DNA of 64,000 bases, from assembly GCA_021648755.1 (NCBI GenBank), contig JAKISG010000004.1, positions 62,001 to 126,000 on the forward strand, given 5' to 3'. Origin of the DNA: Flavobacteriaceae bacterium. Its GTDB lineage: Bacteria; Bacteroidota; Bacteroidia; Flavobacteriales; Flavobacteriaceae. Below the pieces are notes generated by a model. The model saw only the letters and a list, made by a program, of their open reading frames with translations. It made no database searches and was not told the origin of the DNA. This document shows, piece after piece, positions 25,080 through 34,270 of the stretch; position 1 is the first letter of the stretch, and every line of letters begins with the position of its first letter. The translations under genes were made by a program, and so were the position numbers.

Positions 25080-25796
25080 GTGAATCCACTAGTTATTATA
25101 CCAACATATAATGAAAAAGAAAATATTGAAGCTATAATTCGCGCTACATTTTCTCAAAAAATTGATTTTGATATTTTAGTAGTTGATGATAATTCACCAG
25201 ACGGAACAGCAAAAATTGTAACAGCATTGCAAAAAGAATTTACAACCAATTTATTTATAGAAAACCGAAAAGAGAAACAAGGCTTAGGTATTGCCTATAT
25301 TCACGGTTTTAAATGGGCACTAAAAAAAAAATACGATTATATTATTGAGATGGACGCCGACTTTTCGCACAACCCAAAAGATTTAGAGCGACTTTACAAC
25401 GCCTGTACTATTAATAATACAGATGTTTCTATTGGTTCTCGTTACCGTAACGGAAAAATTAATGTTATAAATTGGGACTTTAAACGCATTGTTTTATCCG
25501 TTTTTGCATCAAAATATGTACGGTTTATCACTAAAATCCCAATTTATGATACTACTGCTGGCTTTGTTTGTTATAAACGCAAAGTGTTAGAAACCATAAA
25601 CTTAGATGAAATTAAATTTATTGGTTACGCCTTTCAGATAGAAATGAAATTTAAAGCATGGAAACATAACTTTAACATTAAAGAAATAGATACCATATTT
25701 ACCGATAGAGTTAAAGGAAAATCAAAAATGTCAAGTGGCGTTATTTCAGAAGCTATTTTTGGAGTGCTAAAAATGACTTTTAACTTTAAGAAATGA
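25080..25796 (+). CDS. Polyprenol monophosphomannose synthase-type GT2 glycosyltransferase
   Basis: A 238-aa GT-A glycosyltransferase of family GT2: NPLVIIPTYNEKENIEAI at the N-terminus, DILVVDDNSPDGTA, the catalytic MDADFSHNP (DxD) and the helix PIYDTTAGFVCYKRKVLE. It matches single-domain dolichol/polyprenol-phosphate mannose synthases, which transfer a sugar from a nucleotide donor to a lipid phosphate on the cytoplasmic face. The start is taken as GTG 25080. A TTG 51 nt upstream would start inside the -7 promoter box and add a basic leader absent from the family. pyrC follows after 19 nt. Confidence 0.9.
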   Translation: MNPLVIIPTYNEKENIEAIIRATFSQKIDFDILVVDDNSPDGTAKIVTALQKEFTTNLFIENRKEKQGLGIAYIHGFKWALKKKYDYIIEMDADFSHNPKDLERLYNACTINNTDVSIGSRYRNGKINVINWDFKRIVLSVFASKYVRFITKIPIYDTTAGFVCYKRKVLETINLDEIKFIGYAFQIEMKFKAWKHNFNIKEIDTIFTDRVKGKSKMSSGVISEAIFGVLKMTFNFKK

Positions 25797-25815
25797 CCAA
25801 CTAAAAACAAAACAA

Positions 25816-27156
25816 ATGAATCAGATTTTAATAAAAAATGTAAACATAGTTAATGAAGGACAAACCCTAAAAAAAGATGTGCTTATTAAAGGCGAGTTTA
25901 TTATTGCTATTGCAGAAAAAATAAACGTAGATACAAATGTAGTCACCATAATAAACGCTAAGGGTAAATATCTTTTACCAGGAATGATTGATGATCAAGT
26001 ACATTTTAGAGAACCTGGTTTAACTCATAAAGCAACTATTGAAACGGAATCTCGTGCAGCAGTCGCAGGAGGAATTACCAGTTTTATTGAAATGCCAAAC
26101 ACAATACCACAAGCAACCACACAAAAATTGTTGGAAGATAAATTTAGTATTGCCAAAAAAACAGCTTACGCTAATTACTCATTTATGTTTGGTGGAACAA
26201 ATGATAACCTAGAAGAATTATTAAAAACAGACCCTAAAAATGTTGCCGCAATTAAACTCTTTTTAGGCTCATCTACAGGCAACATGTTAGTAGATAATCA
26301 AGAAGTTTTAGAAAAAATATTTGCTTCAACAAAAATGTTAATTGCAGTACATTGCGAAGATGAAACCACTATTCAAAACAACTTAAAAAATTATAAAGAA
26401 AAATATGGTGATGCTATCCCTATAAAATACCACCCTGTTATCCGTAGTGAAGAAGCCTGTTATCTATCCTCATCAAAAGCAATTAAATTGGCAAAAAAAA
26501 CGGGTGCAAGACTACATATTTACCATCTCTCTACGGCAAAAGAGACAAACCTATTTACTAATAAAATTCCGTTAAAAGATAAAATGATAACCGCAGAAGT
26601 TTGCATTCATCACCTTTGGTTTGATGATAGAGACTATGAAAAAAAAGGAACTTTAATTAAATGGAATCCCGCAGTAAAAACTAAAAACGACAAAGAAGAA
26701 CTACTAAAAGCATTACTAGATGATAGAATTGATATTATTGCTACCGATCATGCGCCACATACTTTAGAAGAAAAAAATCAAGTTTATACTAAAGCACCAA
26801 GCGGTGGACCATTAGTACAACACGCTTTACTTGCTCTATTAGAAATGGCTAAACAACATAAAATTTCTTTAGAAAAAATAGTAGAAAAAGCCTGCCATAA
26901 TGTTGCTATTATGTATAAAATTGAAAAACGCGGTTATATAAAAGAAGGTTTTTATGCAGATTTAGTTTTAATTGACTTAGACAAACCACAAACAATTAAT
27001 AAAAAAAATATATTATATAAATGTGGTTGGTCACCATTTGAAGGAACTACTTTTTCATCGACAATATTAAGTACATTTGTTAACGGAAACCTAATTTATA
27101 ACCAAGGAAAATTTAACGACAAAATTAAAGGAAAACGTTTAGTTTTTAATAGGTAA
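25816..27156 (+). CDS. pyrC: Dihydroorotase (type I, Bacteroidota form)
   Basis: A 446-aa amidohydrolase that closes carbamoyl-aspartate to dihydroorotate in pyrimidine synthesis. Metal-site residues visible are Lys147 (AIKLFLGSS, carbamylated in the family), His179 (AVHCED), His237 (IYHLST) and Asp311 (IATDHAPH). The usual first HxH pair reads Gln61-Val-His63 (DDQVHFREPG), so one metal ligand is replaced. I recall this form from other Bacteroidota, so the enzyme is probably active. Located between the glycosyltransferase gene and a DUF4296 lipoprotein. Confidence 0.93.
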   Translation: MNQILIKNVNIVNEGQTLKKDVLIKGEFIIAIAEKINVDTNVVTIINAKGKYLLPGMIDDQVHFREPGLTHKATIETESRAAVAGGITSFIEMPNTIPQATTQKLLEDKFSIAKKTAYANYSFMFGGTNDNLEELLKTDPKNVAAIKLFLGSSTGNMLVDNQEVLEKIFASTKMLIAVHCEDETTIQNNLKNYKEKYGDAIPIKYHPVIRSEEACYLSSSKAIKLAKKTGARLHIYHLSTAKETNLFTNKIPLKDKMITAEVCIHHLWFDDRDYEKKGTLIKWNPAVKTKNDKEELLKALLDDRIDIIATDHAPHTLEEKNQVYTKAPSGGPLVQHALLALLEMAKQHKISLEKIVEKACHNVAIMYKIEKRGYIKEGFYADLVLIDLDKPQTINKKNILYKCGWSPFEGTTFSSTILSTFVNGNLIYNQGKFNDKIKGKRLVFNR

Positions 27157-27224
27157 AAATCATTTTAAAACCTAAAAAAAATTAAAACTGTAATTTTTGT
27201 GCTATAATAATTATAATTTAAAAA

Positions 27225-27671
27225 ATGAAGAAAATACTACCCTTACTGCTAATAATTTATCTATTTTCTTGTGCTGAAAAAGGGCCAGAAAAACCAAAAG
27301 ACTTAATCTCTAAAGATAAAATGGCAACACTGTTATTTGATATGCATCTAGCAAATAAAACAAAAAACATTAAAAATCTAAAAGACAAAAAAAATATAAA
27401 TTACCTATCTATTATTTCAGAAAAACACCATATAGACAGCACCAGATTTAAAAAAAGCCATGCCTATTACATATATCATATATCAGAATATCAAGAAATA
27501 TATAAAAAAATAGAAAGTAGATTAGATACCCTTTTAAAAAAACAGAAAAAAATGGTAAAAACTGCTGATTCTCTAAAAAAAATTAACACTAAAAAATTAA
27601 CCAAAAAGAAAAAAAATAGTATAAAACAAAAACGCAAAAAACCTATATTTAAAAAAAATAAAGTACAATAA
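27225..27671 (+). CDS. DUF4296-type lipoprotein
   Basis: A 148-aa lipoprotein (LIIYLFSC, Cys16) with the DUF4296 core LISKDKMATLLFDMHLANKTK and RFKKSHAYYIYHISEYQEIYKKIESRLDTLLKKQK. The C-terminal 40 residues are almost all Lys, Asn, Thr and Ser. Function unknown. Members follow the dihydroorotase gene in many Flavobacteriaceae, and this one does. Confidence 0.85.
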   Translation: MKKILPLLLIIYLFSCAEKGPEKPKDLISKDKMATLLFDMHLANKTKNIKNLKDKKNINYLSIISEKHHIDSTRFKKSHAYYIYHISEYQEIYKKIESRLDTLLKKQKKMVKTADSLKKINTKKLTKKKKNSIKQKRKKPIFKKNKVQ

Positions 27672-27712
27672 TATTATTTTAGTTTTATAATTAGGTAAAT
27701 TTTTAAACTTAA

Positions 27713-28420
27713 ATGCAAGAAATACTAAATTTTTTTTTAGAACCATATAAAACGGCACCTACTTACCTAATAGTTTTAGAAATTATGGCTATGATTTTTG
27801 GTATTACAAGTGTTGTTTATGCAAAAAAAGAAAATAAGTTGGTATTTCCAACAGGTTTTATTAGTACCTCTATTTACATTTATATCTTGTATTATTATGA
27901 AATTTTCGGTGATTTAACCATCAATATATATTATACAATTATGAGTATTTATGGTTGGTATATGTGGAATAAATGGATAGGTAAAAACCCTATTCCGATT
28001 TCTAGAACTACTAAAAAAGATAAACTTATTGCTATAAGTATTTACACCTTAGCAACTATATTTGTTATTTATATTTATAGAATTAATAATGTAATGCCTA
28101 ATGATTTAAACTTTTCTGAAAGTATTAACTTTGCAATAACAAATTTAAAGACAAACCGTTTAGAAAATATTAAATTAGTAGTACCGTTTATCGATACATT
28201 TACTACAGCAACAGCATTTGTAGCAATGTGGTTAATGACTCAAAAAAAAATAGAAAATTGGATCTTTTGGATTGCCACAAACATATTATCTATCCCATTA
28301 TACTTTGTTAAAGGATTAGGTTTTACAGGCATACAATATATTATTTTTCTTATTTTAGCAATTCAAGGTTATAAACAATGGAAAAAAATAATTCAAAACT
28401 TAGACAAGACTCAGAACTAG
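27713..28420 (+). CDS. pnuC: Nicotinamide riboside/mononucleotide transporter PnuC
   Basis: A 235-aa membrane protein with about seven helices and PnuC signatures IMAMIFGITSVVYAKKENKLVFPTGFIS, YYTIMSIYGWYMW and the C-terminal WIFWIATNILSIPLYFVKGL. PnuC proteins carry nicotinamide riboside or related vitamins by facilitated diffusion. The next gene, a NadR-like kinase, overlaps it by 43 nt. This pairing fits uptake followed by metabolic trapping through phosphorylation. No riboswitch was recognised upstream. Confidence 0.93.
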   Translation: MQEILNFFLEPYKTAPTYLIVLEIMAMIFGITSVVYAKKENKLVFPTGFISTSIYIYILYYYEIFGDLTINIYYTIMSIYGWYMWNKWIGKNPIPISRTTKKDKLIAISIYTLATIFVIYIYRINNVMPNDLNFSESINFAITNLKTNRLENIKLVVPFIDTFTTATAFVAMWLMTQKKIENWIFWIATNILSIPLYFVKGLGFTGIQYIIFLILAIQGYKQWKKIIQNLDKTQN

Positions 28421-29052
28421 ACCAACAAAAAGTAAACATTGTAAAAATAGTTTTATTTGGTCCAGAATCAACAGGTAAAACAACACTTTCTCAACAATTA
28501 GCTAGACATTATAATACCGTTTGGGCACCAGAATTTGCGCGAGAATATTTACAAAACAAATGGAATAATCACCGTAAAACCTGTGAAAATTCAGATTTAA
28601 TTCCGATAGCAATTGGTCAAATGAAATTAGAAAATAATTTAGCAAAAAAAGCAGATAAAATTTTAATCTGTGATACCGATTTGTTAGAAACTAAAGTCTA
28701 TTCACAAGAATATTATGGCGGTTTTGTAGCTAAAAAATTAAATAAAGCCGCTAAAGAAAATAATTACGACTTATACCTACTAACTTATATTGACACCCCT
28801 TGGGAAGCTGACGATTTACGCGATAGACCAGAACTGCGTTTAGAAATGTTTAATGCTTTTGAAAATGCTTTAAAATCGCATGACAAAAATTATATTTTAT
28901 TAAAAGGTAATAAAGAAACACGTTTAAAAAAAGCCATTAAAGCCATTGATAAAATTATGAATAGCAAGGATAACCTACATAGTTTTTCAGAAAACTTAGA
29001 AGATTTAGATATGCATTTTATGTATCAAAAAGATAATATAAACTTGTTTTAA
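28378..29052 (+). CDS. NadR-like ATP-binding protein (putative nicotinamide riboside kinase)
   Basis: A 224-aa P-loop kinase of the NadR/Ttd14 AAA type: Walker A GPESTGKT at residues 28-35, PEFAREYLQNKW, ICDTDLLETKVYS and DRPELRLEMFNAFENAL. It lacks the HTH and adenylyltransferase parts of enterobacterial NadR. The start lies 43 nt inside pnuC, which implies translational coupling. Function is inferred from the kinase domain and from the transporter neighbour. Confidence 0.87.
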   Translation: MEKNNSKLRQDSELDQQKVNIVKIVLFGPESTGKTTLSQQLARHYNTVWAPEFAREYLQNKWNNHRKTCENSDLIPIAIGQMKLENNLAKKADKILICDTDLLETKVYSQEYYGGFVAKKLNKAAKENNYDLYLLTYIDTPWEADDLRDRPELRLEMFNAFENALKSHDKNYILLKGNKETRLKKAIKAIDKIMNSKDNLHSFSENLEDLDMHFMYQKDNINLF

Positions 29053-29201
29053 AATTTTAAAAATAAAAAAAAGAATACTTTTTTTAATTAAAAAAGGTTA
29101 AAGATTACTCTCTAGTAAAACAAACTGATGAATTGAAATTATAAAATACTACTAAAAGTATTAAATTTTTTATAAATTTGACATCTTCTAAATTAATATT
29201 A

Positions 29202-29714
29202 ATGTCAAAGGATTTAAAAAAAATCTGTGAATCTAAAGTTTTTGAATCGTTCTATAAAATCTATTCAAAAGACTTAAAACGATTTTTATATTATAAATTT
29301 GGTGACTTAAATACCGCAGAAGATGTTATGCAAGATGCCTTTATTAAATTATGGAATAACTGTAAAAAAGTTCCATATAATAAAGCAAAAAGTTTTTTAT
29401 TTACAGTTGCAAATAACTTGTTTTTAAATATAAAAAAACACGAAAAAGTAATTAGAAAAAATCAAATTCATTTAGTAAAATCAAACTCAAATGAAACTCC
29501 AGATTTTTTAATGGAAGAAAAAGAATTTCAATTAAAATTAGAAAAAGTAATAAATGATTTAACAAGTAAACAAAGAGAAGTTTTTTTGTTGAGCAGAATT
29601 GAAAAAAAGAAATATAGAGAAATTGCCGAAATGTTAGAAATATCTATAAAAGCAGTAGAAAAAAGAATGCATGGTGTATTACTTATTATGCGAAAAAAAA
29701 TCGGAAAAGTTTAA
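29202..29714 (+). CDS. ECF RNA polymerase sigma factor (copy 1)
   Basis: A 170-aa ECF sigma factor with region 2 (FYKIYSKDLKRFLYYKFGDLNTAEDVMQDAFIKLW) and region 4 (LTSKQREVFLLSRIEKKKYREIAEMLEISIKAVEKRM). It is of the FecI-like group that pairs with FecR in Bacteroidota. The frame extends to a TTG at 29178 that lies in a -7-like TAAATTTG (29173-29180); the ATG at 29202 gives the same length as the paralogue at 43802-44314. It heads a sigma-fecR-TonB receptor operon. The motif at 29729-29753 after it may be its own target promoter. Confidence 0.93.
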   Translation: MSKDLKKICESKVFESFYKIYSKDLKRFLYYKFGDLNTAEDVMQDAFIKLWNNCKKVPYNKAKSFLFTVANNLFLNIKKHEKVIRKNQIHLVKSNSNETPDFLMEEKEFQLKLEKVINDLTSKQREVFLLSRIEKKKYREIAEMLEISIKAVEKRMHGVLLIMRKKIGKV

Positions 29715-29728
29715 CTGTAATTTTAAAA

Positions 29729-29753
29729 GTAGGGTTTTTAATAAAACTATTGT
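29729..29753 (+). promoter_or_regulatory. Putative ECF-sigma promoter motif upstream of fecR copy 1
   Basis: GTAGGGTTTTT (29729-29739), with GGGTTTTT followed by 8 nt and TATTGT (29748-29753). It sits in the sigma-fecR gap, 17 nt before the fecR start. The same two boxes at the same spacing occur at three other places in the window. Confidence 0.6.
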
Positions 29754-29770
29754 TTTAGTGATGAAAAAAT

Positions 29771-30697
29771 ATGAAAAACAATAACTTACACAACAAAGAT
29801 GCTGTTTTTTTAGCCAAATGGATGGCTAATGAGATGACAGACAGGGACTTAAAAAAACTAGTTAATAACGAAGATTTTTTAACTTACTTAGCATTAAAAA
29901 AAGGAATTTTATTGTACGAAAGGTTAGAAGAACCTTTAGATAATTCGTTTAAAATAATTCAAAATAAAATAGAAAACAGTACACCTAAAGTTAAAAAATT
30001 ATATTTAAAATGGGTAATTTCTATCGCCGCTTCATTAGTCTTATTTTTTAGCATTAGTAATTTCTTTAAGAACCAACCCGTTTTAAATACGACCAATTTC
30101 GGAGAGCAAAAAACAATTACTTTACTTGACAGTTCTAAAGTAACCCTAACAGCAAAATCTGAAATTAAATATCATAAAAAAGAATGGAAAAATAAAAGAG
30201 AATTATTTTTAAATGGGGAGGCCTTTTTTAAAGTAAAAAAAGGCAGTAAATTTACAGTAAAAACAAAAAATGGTAAAATAGAAGTATTAGGAACCCAATT
30301 TAATGTAAACTCTAACAAAGATTTTTTTGAAGTTACCTGTTATTTTGGTAAAGTAAACGTTATCTATAATGCCAAAGAATACATTTTACTACCAGGTCAG
30401 GGTTTTAGAAAAATAATTGGAAGTAAAATGGAAAAACTAATAACTACTCAAACAATACCAACTTGGCTCAATGGTGTTAGCACATATAAAAGTGTACCCT
30501 TAAAACATGTAATTTTAGATTTAGAAAAACAATTTGATATTAAATTTGATGCGACTAAAATTAATACTAAAATGTTATTTACAGGAAGTTTTAATCATAA
30601 AAACAAAAAACTAGCATTTACCACAGTCTTTAAAGCAATGTATGTAGATTATAAAGAAATTAACGACAGCAAAAAAATAATATTAACAAAAAAATAG
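29771..30697 (+). CDS. FecR-family anti-sigma factor (copy 1)
   Basis: A 308-aa transmembrane regulator. It has a cytoplasmic N-terminal segment that would bind the sigma factor (HNKDAVFLAKWMANEMTD), a membrane helix at ~78-96, a periplasmic FecR domain (FGEQKTITLLDSSKVTLTAKSEI, NGEAFFKVKKGSKFTVKTKNG, VLGTQFNVNS) and a C-terminal DUF4974-like STN-interaction region (VPLKHVILDLEKQFDIKF...FTGSF). It transmits occupancy of the partner TonB receptor to the sigma factor. About half of its residues match the copy at 42775-43740. Confidence 0.93.
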   Translation: MKNNNLHNKDAVFLAKWMANEMTDRDLKKLVNNEDFLTYLALKKGILLYERLEEPLDNSFKIIQNKIENSTPKVKKLYLKWVISIAASLVLFFSISNFFKNQPVLNTTNFGEQKTITLLDSSKVTLTAKSEIKYHKKEWKNKRELFLNGEAFFKVKKGSKFTVKTKNGKIEVLGTQFNVNSNKDFFEVTCYFGKVNVIYNAKEYILLPGQGFRKIIGSKMEKLITTQTIPTWLNGVSTYKSVPLKHVILDLEKQFDIKFDATKINTKMLFTGSFNHKNKKLAFTTVFKAMYVDYKEINDSKKIILTKK

Positions 30698-30756
30698 AGC
30701 ATATATAAAATATTATAGATAGTTTTATACTAAATTAGCAATTAAATTTAGAGTAA

Positions 30757-33060
30757 ATGAAACTGCATTTATGCATTTTTTTTTGGTTAATATTTATGTT
30801 TATAGCTTTTTCTCAAAAAAAAGCTACCTTTTCTATTCAATTTAATGATGTGCTTTTATCCGATGCTTTAACATCAGTCGAAAAAATTTATAGCATACAT
30901 TTCTCTTATCGAGATGATTTAATAAAAAACAAAAGAATTACACTAATTAATAAAAACAGAACGCTACAAAATGTTTTATTTCTTTTTGAAAAAAAATACC
31001 AAATTAAGTTTCAAAAAATAGATGAAACTAATTATGTAATTCTAAAAAGAACAAAAACATTAAAAGATATTCAACATTTAAATAATGTTATTATAAATAA
31101 TTACTTAACCACAGGTATTTATAAAAGAAAAAACACCTCATTTCAATTAAAAACAAATAATTTAGCAATTCTACCAGGCCTTATTGAAACCGATATTATT
31201 GAGAGTATTCAGCAATTACCAGGAGTTATAAGCCCTAATGAAACCGCAACAGGCTTAATTGTTCGTGGAGGGTCAAACGATCAAAATCGTATAATTTGGG
31301 ACGGGATTAATAGCTACCATAAAGGACATCTATTTGGTATGGTTTCATCTTTTAACCCAAATATGTCTAGTAAAGTTACTTTTTATAACAAAGGCACAAA
31401 CCCAAAATTTGGTGAGCGAATATCAAGTGTTATTAATATTGAGACCAATAATAAAATAAATGAAAAATTACAAGCTAGTTTTGACCTTAACGGCATTAGT
31501 GCTTCCTTTTTTTTAGCCATACCAATTATTGATAAAAAATTAAATGTACAAATAGCAACTAGAAGAAGTTATGCCGAGTTATATAAATCTATAACATTTG
31601 ATAAATTAGCAAAAAAAGTTTTTCAAAACACAAAAATTCAAAATATAGAAAATACAAATAATGATTTCTTCTTTTCAGATTATAATTTAAAGATAAATTT
31701 TAAACCAAATGATAATAATCAATTTTATTTTAGCTTATTTAACATAGAAAATAATTTAGATTATACAGTAGATAATATAGAAAATAATGAGGAATTTAAT
31801 GATATTTTAACTATTAAAAATGAAGGATATAGTTTGAGATGGAATAAAAAATGGAGTAAGAACGTAAAGCAAATAACACTTGGTAGCTTTTCTAATTATA
31901 AGTTTAATTATAACTTTATTAGAAGACAAAACGAAGAAAAAATAATAGATTTTGACAAAATAAATACAATTTATGACACATCAATAAAAACAGAAATTCA
32001 GATAACAACAAGTAAAACAGATAAATTGAGTATAGGTTATCAATATAATTTTAAAGATGTGAGTTATGCTTTTTTAGAAACAAGTGATTTACCTTTAGTT
32101 TTAGATAATAGTCAAACTATTGTTTCAACACATTCTTTGTATGCAAATTTTGCATATTATGAACATAAATTATTTGATTTTGAAGGAGGCTTTCGAGTTA
32201 ATTATTTTTCCGAACTCAATGAAATTAAATTTGAACCTCGATTAATAATTCATAAACAAGTTTTAAAAAATATTGAAATTCAAGTTACAGCTGAAATTAA
32301 GAACCAAATAATAAGCCAAATAGACGAAACCATTTTAAGCGATTTATCTTTAGAAAATGAAGTTTGGCGTTTGTCTGATAATGAAAACTACCCTATTATT
32401 AATAGTAGTCAAATTTCTGCTGGTCTAATTTATAAGAATAAAGGTTGGAGTTTAGATTTAGATTTTTATAAAAAATACACCAAAGGCTTATCAGCACTTT
32501 CTTTAGGATTTTTAAACCCCACAGATAACGCAGTTCATTTAGGAAATCGAAAAATTAAAGGCATAGATTTCTATGTAAAAAAAGATATCAATAACTTAAA
32601 AGTATGGCTAAGTTATTCATTTAATGATGTAAAGAATAAGTTTGAGAACTTAAACAATAAAAAGTATTTTACAGCAAATAATGCTATTGCACATTCAGGA
32701 TCAATTGCTTTTGGATATAATTTAAAAAAGGTTGAAATGGTATTAGGCTTTAAAGCACGCACAGGTAAACCATTTACAAAATCTTTTCTTCAAGATAATG
32801 AAAGAATATTCAATGAAATTAATACAGGAGAATTAGAATTTTACCATCGCTTAGATTTTTCATCTACTTATCAGTTCATGTTTGATAAAAAAAATAAAGT
32901 AAAAGGAAAAATAGGCTTATCGGTTAGAAATATTTATGATAAAAGTAATCAGATTAGTAGAGAATATATAGGTAACAATTCACTTAATGACCCTATTAGA
33001 ATAGTAGATAAGTTTTCATTAAGATTTACCCCAAATTTTTTATTTAAAATTTATTGGTAA
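30757..33060 (+). CDS. STN-domain TonB-dependent receptor (copy 1)
   Basis: A 767-aa outer-membrane receptor: signal peptide, N-terminal STN signalling domain (residues ~23-95), plug (LPGLIETDIIESIQQLPGV, GLIVRGGSNDQNRIIWDGI) and a 22-strand barrel ending in an aromatic residue. The STN domain marks it as a transducer that contacts FecR in the periplasm. There is no carboxypeptidase-like extension and no SusD-type partner gene, so a small ligand such as an iron chelate or peptide is more likely than a polysaccharide; the ligand is unknown. Paralogue of 40475-42775. Confidence 0.93.
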   Translation: MKLHLCIFFWLIFMFIAFSQKKATFSIQFNDVLLSDALTSVEKIYSIHFSYRDDLIKNKRITLINKNRTLQNVLFLFEKKYQIKFQKIDETNYVILKRTKTLKDIQHLNNVIINNYLTTGIYKRKNTSFQLKTNNLAILPGLIETDIIESIQQLPGVISPNETATGLIVRGGSNDQNRIIWDGINSYHKGHLFGMVSSFNPNMSSKVTFYNKGTNPKFGERISSVINIETNNKINEKLQASFDLNGISASFFLAIPIIDKKLNVQIATRRSYAELYKSITFDKLAKKVFQNTKIQNIENTNNDFFFSDYNLKINFKPNDNNQFYFSLFNIENNLDYTVDNIENNEEFNDILTIKNEGYSLRWNKKWSKNVKQITLGSFSNYKFNYNFIRRQNEEKIIDFDKINTIYDTSIKTEIQITTSKTDKLSIGYQYNFKDVSYAFLETSDLPLVLDNSQTIVSTHSLYANFAYYEHKLFDFEGGFRVNYFSELNEIKFEPRLIIHKQVLKNIEIQVTAEIKNQIISQIDETILSDLSLENEVWRLSDNENYPIINSSQISAGLIYKNKGWSLDLDFYKKYTKGLSALSLGFLNPTDNAVHLGNRKIKGIDFYVKKDINNLKVWLSYSFNDVKNKFENLNNKKYFTANNAIAHSGSIAFGYNLKKVEMVLGFKARTGKPFTKSFLQDNERIFNEINTGELEFYHRLDFSSTYQFMFDKKNKVKGKIGLSVRNIYDKSNQISREYIGNNSLNDPIRIVDKFSLRFTPNFLFKIYW

Positions 33061-33150
33061 TTTTTTATTAAAATAAAAAATTTTACTTAAAAACAGTTTG
33101 ATAATTTTAATTCTTTACTATTTTTGACTCCTAAATTAAAATTAAATTAA

Positions 33151-34077
33151 TTGAAAATTTTTAAAAGTCTATCTAAGTATAAAAATTTAAATTCTAGTGT
33201 ATTAACTGTTGGTACTTTTGACGGTGTACATATTGGACACCAAAAGGTAATTAAAAAATTAAATAAAAATAAACAAGACAACCAGTCTGTTATTTTAACT
33301 TTTTTTCCACACCCAAGAATGGTTTTACAAAAAGGAGTAGCCTTAAAATTATTAAATACGCTTAAAGAGAAACAAGAACTTTTAGAAAAAACAGACTTAG
33401 ATTATTTGGTAATAGAACCTTTTACAAAAGAGTTTTCAAGATTAACAGCATTAGATTTTACACGCAATATCTTGGTTAATATATTAAAAATAAAAAAATT
33501 AGTAATAGGTTATGATCATCGCTTCGGAAGAAACAGAGAGGGCGATTTTGAACAATTACAAGAATACGGTGATCTTTATAACTTTGAGGTAAATGAAATT
33601 TCAGTACAAGATATAGAAAATATTGCAGTAAGTTCAACAAAAATAAGAAATGCACTTAATCAAGGTAATATAGAAATTGCAAATACATTTTTGGGCTATG
33701 AATATATGCTAACAGGTAAGGTAGTTTATGGTAGAGGTTTAGGTAAAAAATGGAACTACCCAACCATAAATATCCAAATTGATGAAGATTATAAATTGAT
33801 TCCAAAAACTGGCGTTTATTTAATTAGAACTATGGTGCATAGAAAACCTTATTTTGGAATTATGAATATTGGTTTTAGACCAACAGTAGACGGCAAACAT
33901 CAAACTATTGAAGTACACTTATTAGATTTTAATGCAGATTTATACGGTCAAAATATACAAGTGAATTTAATTAAAAGACTAAGAGATGAACAGAAATTTT
34001 CTTCGGTAGAAATTCTATTTAATCAAATAAATAAAGATGAACTACTAGCAAGACAGTTAATAGAACAGTGTCTCTAG
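33151..34077 (+). CDS. ribF: Bifunctional riboflavin kinase/FAD synthetase
   Basis: A 308-aa RibF. The N-terminal nucleotidyltransferase domain has TVGTFDGVHIGHQ and GYDHRFGRNREGD; the C-terminal riboflavin kinase domain has GKVVYGRGLGKKWNYPTINI and FRPTVDG. It makes FMN and then FAD. The start is a TTG (33151), which gives MKIFKSLSKYKNLNSSVLTV, the normal N-terminus; no in-frame ATG fits. It opens the core block lying between the two FecR operons. Confidence 0.95.
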   Translation: MKIFKSLSKYKNLNSSVLTVGTFDGVHIGHQKVIKKLNKNKQDNQSVILTFFPHPRMVLQKGVALKLLNTLKEKQELLEKTDLDYLVIEPFTKEFSRLTALDFTRNILVNILKIKKLVIGYDHRFGRNREGDFEQLQEYGDLYNFEVNEISVQDIENIAVSSTKIRNALNQGNIEIANTFLGYEYMLTGKVVYGRGLGKKWNYPTINIQIDEDYKLIPKTGVYLIRTMVHRKPYFGIMNIGFRPTVDGKHQTIEVHLLDFNADLYGQNIQVNLIKRLRDEQKFSSVEILFNQINKDELLARQLIEQCL

Positions 34078-34270
34078 TTACTTAAATTTTCTAACTCTAA
34101 TTTCTTAAGGTTAGTCTTTATTTTTTGCTTTAAAACCACCTTCGGTAAACATTTTTTTAGAAAGGATCTGCTGCTGTAAACGAAAACGTTCTTTTTATAT
34201 ACCACTACAAAATAGCAACAGAGATAAGTGCATTTTTTGGGAGTATTACAATTTTTTTAGAAGTTACTCT

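Noticed and set aside
29178..29201. Upstream TTG start for sigma copy 1
   Set aside because: It overlaps a -7-like box and would make the protein longer than its 170-aa paralogue; ATG 29202 is better.
34078..34270. Gap between ribF and dnaG
   Set aside because: No ORF, tRNA or convincing hairpin; the T-rich stretches lack a stable stem before them.
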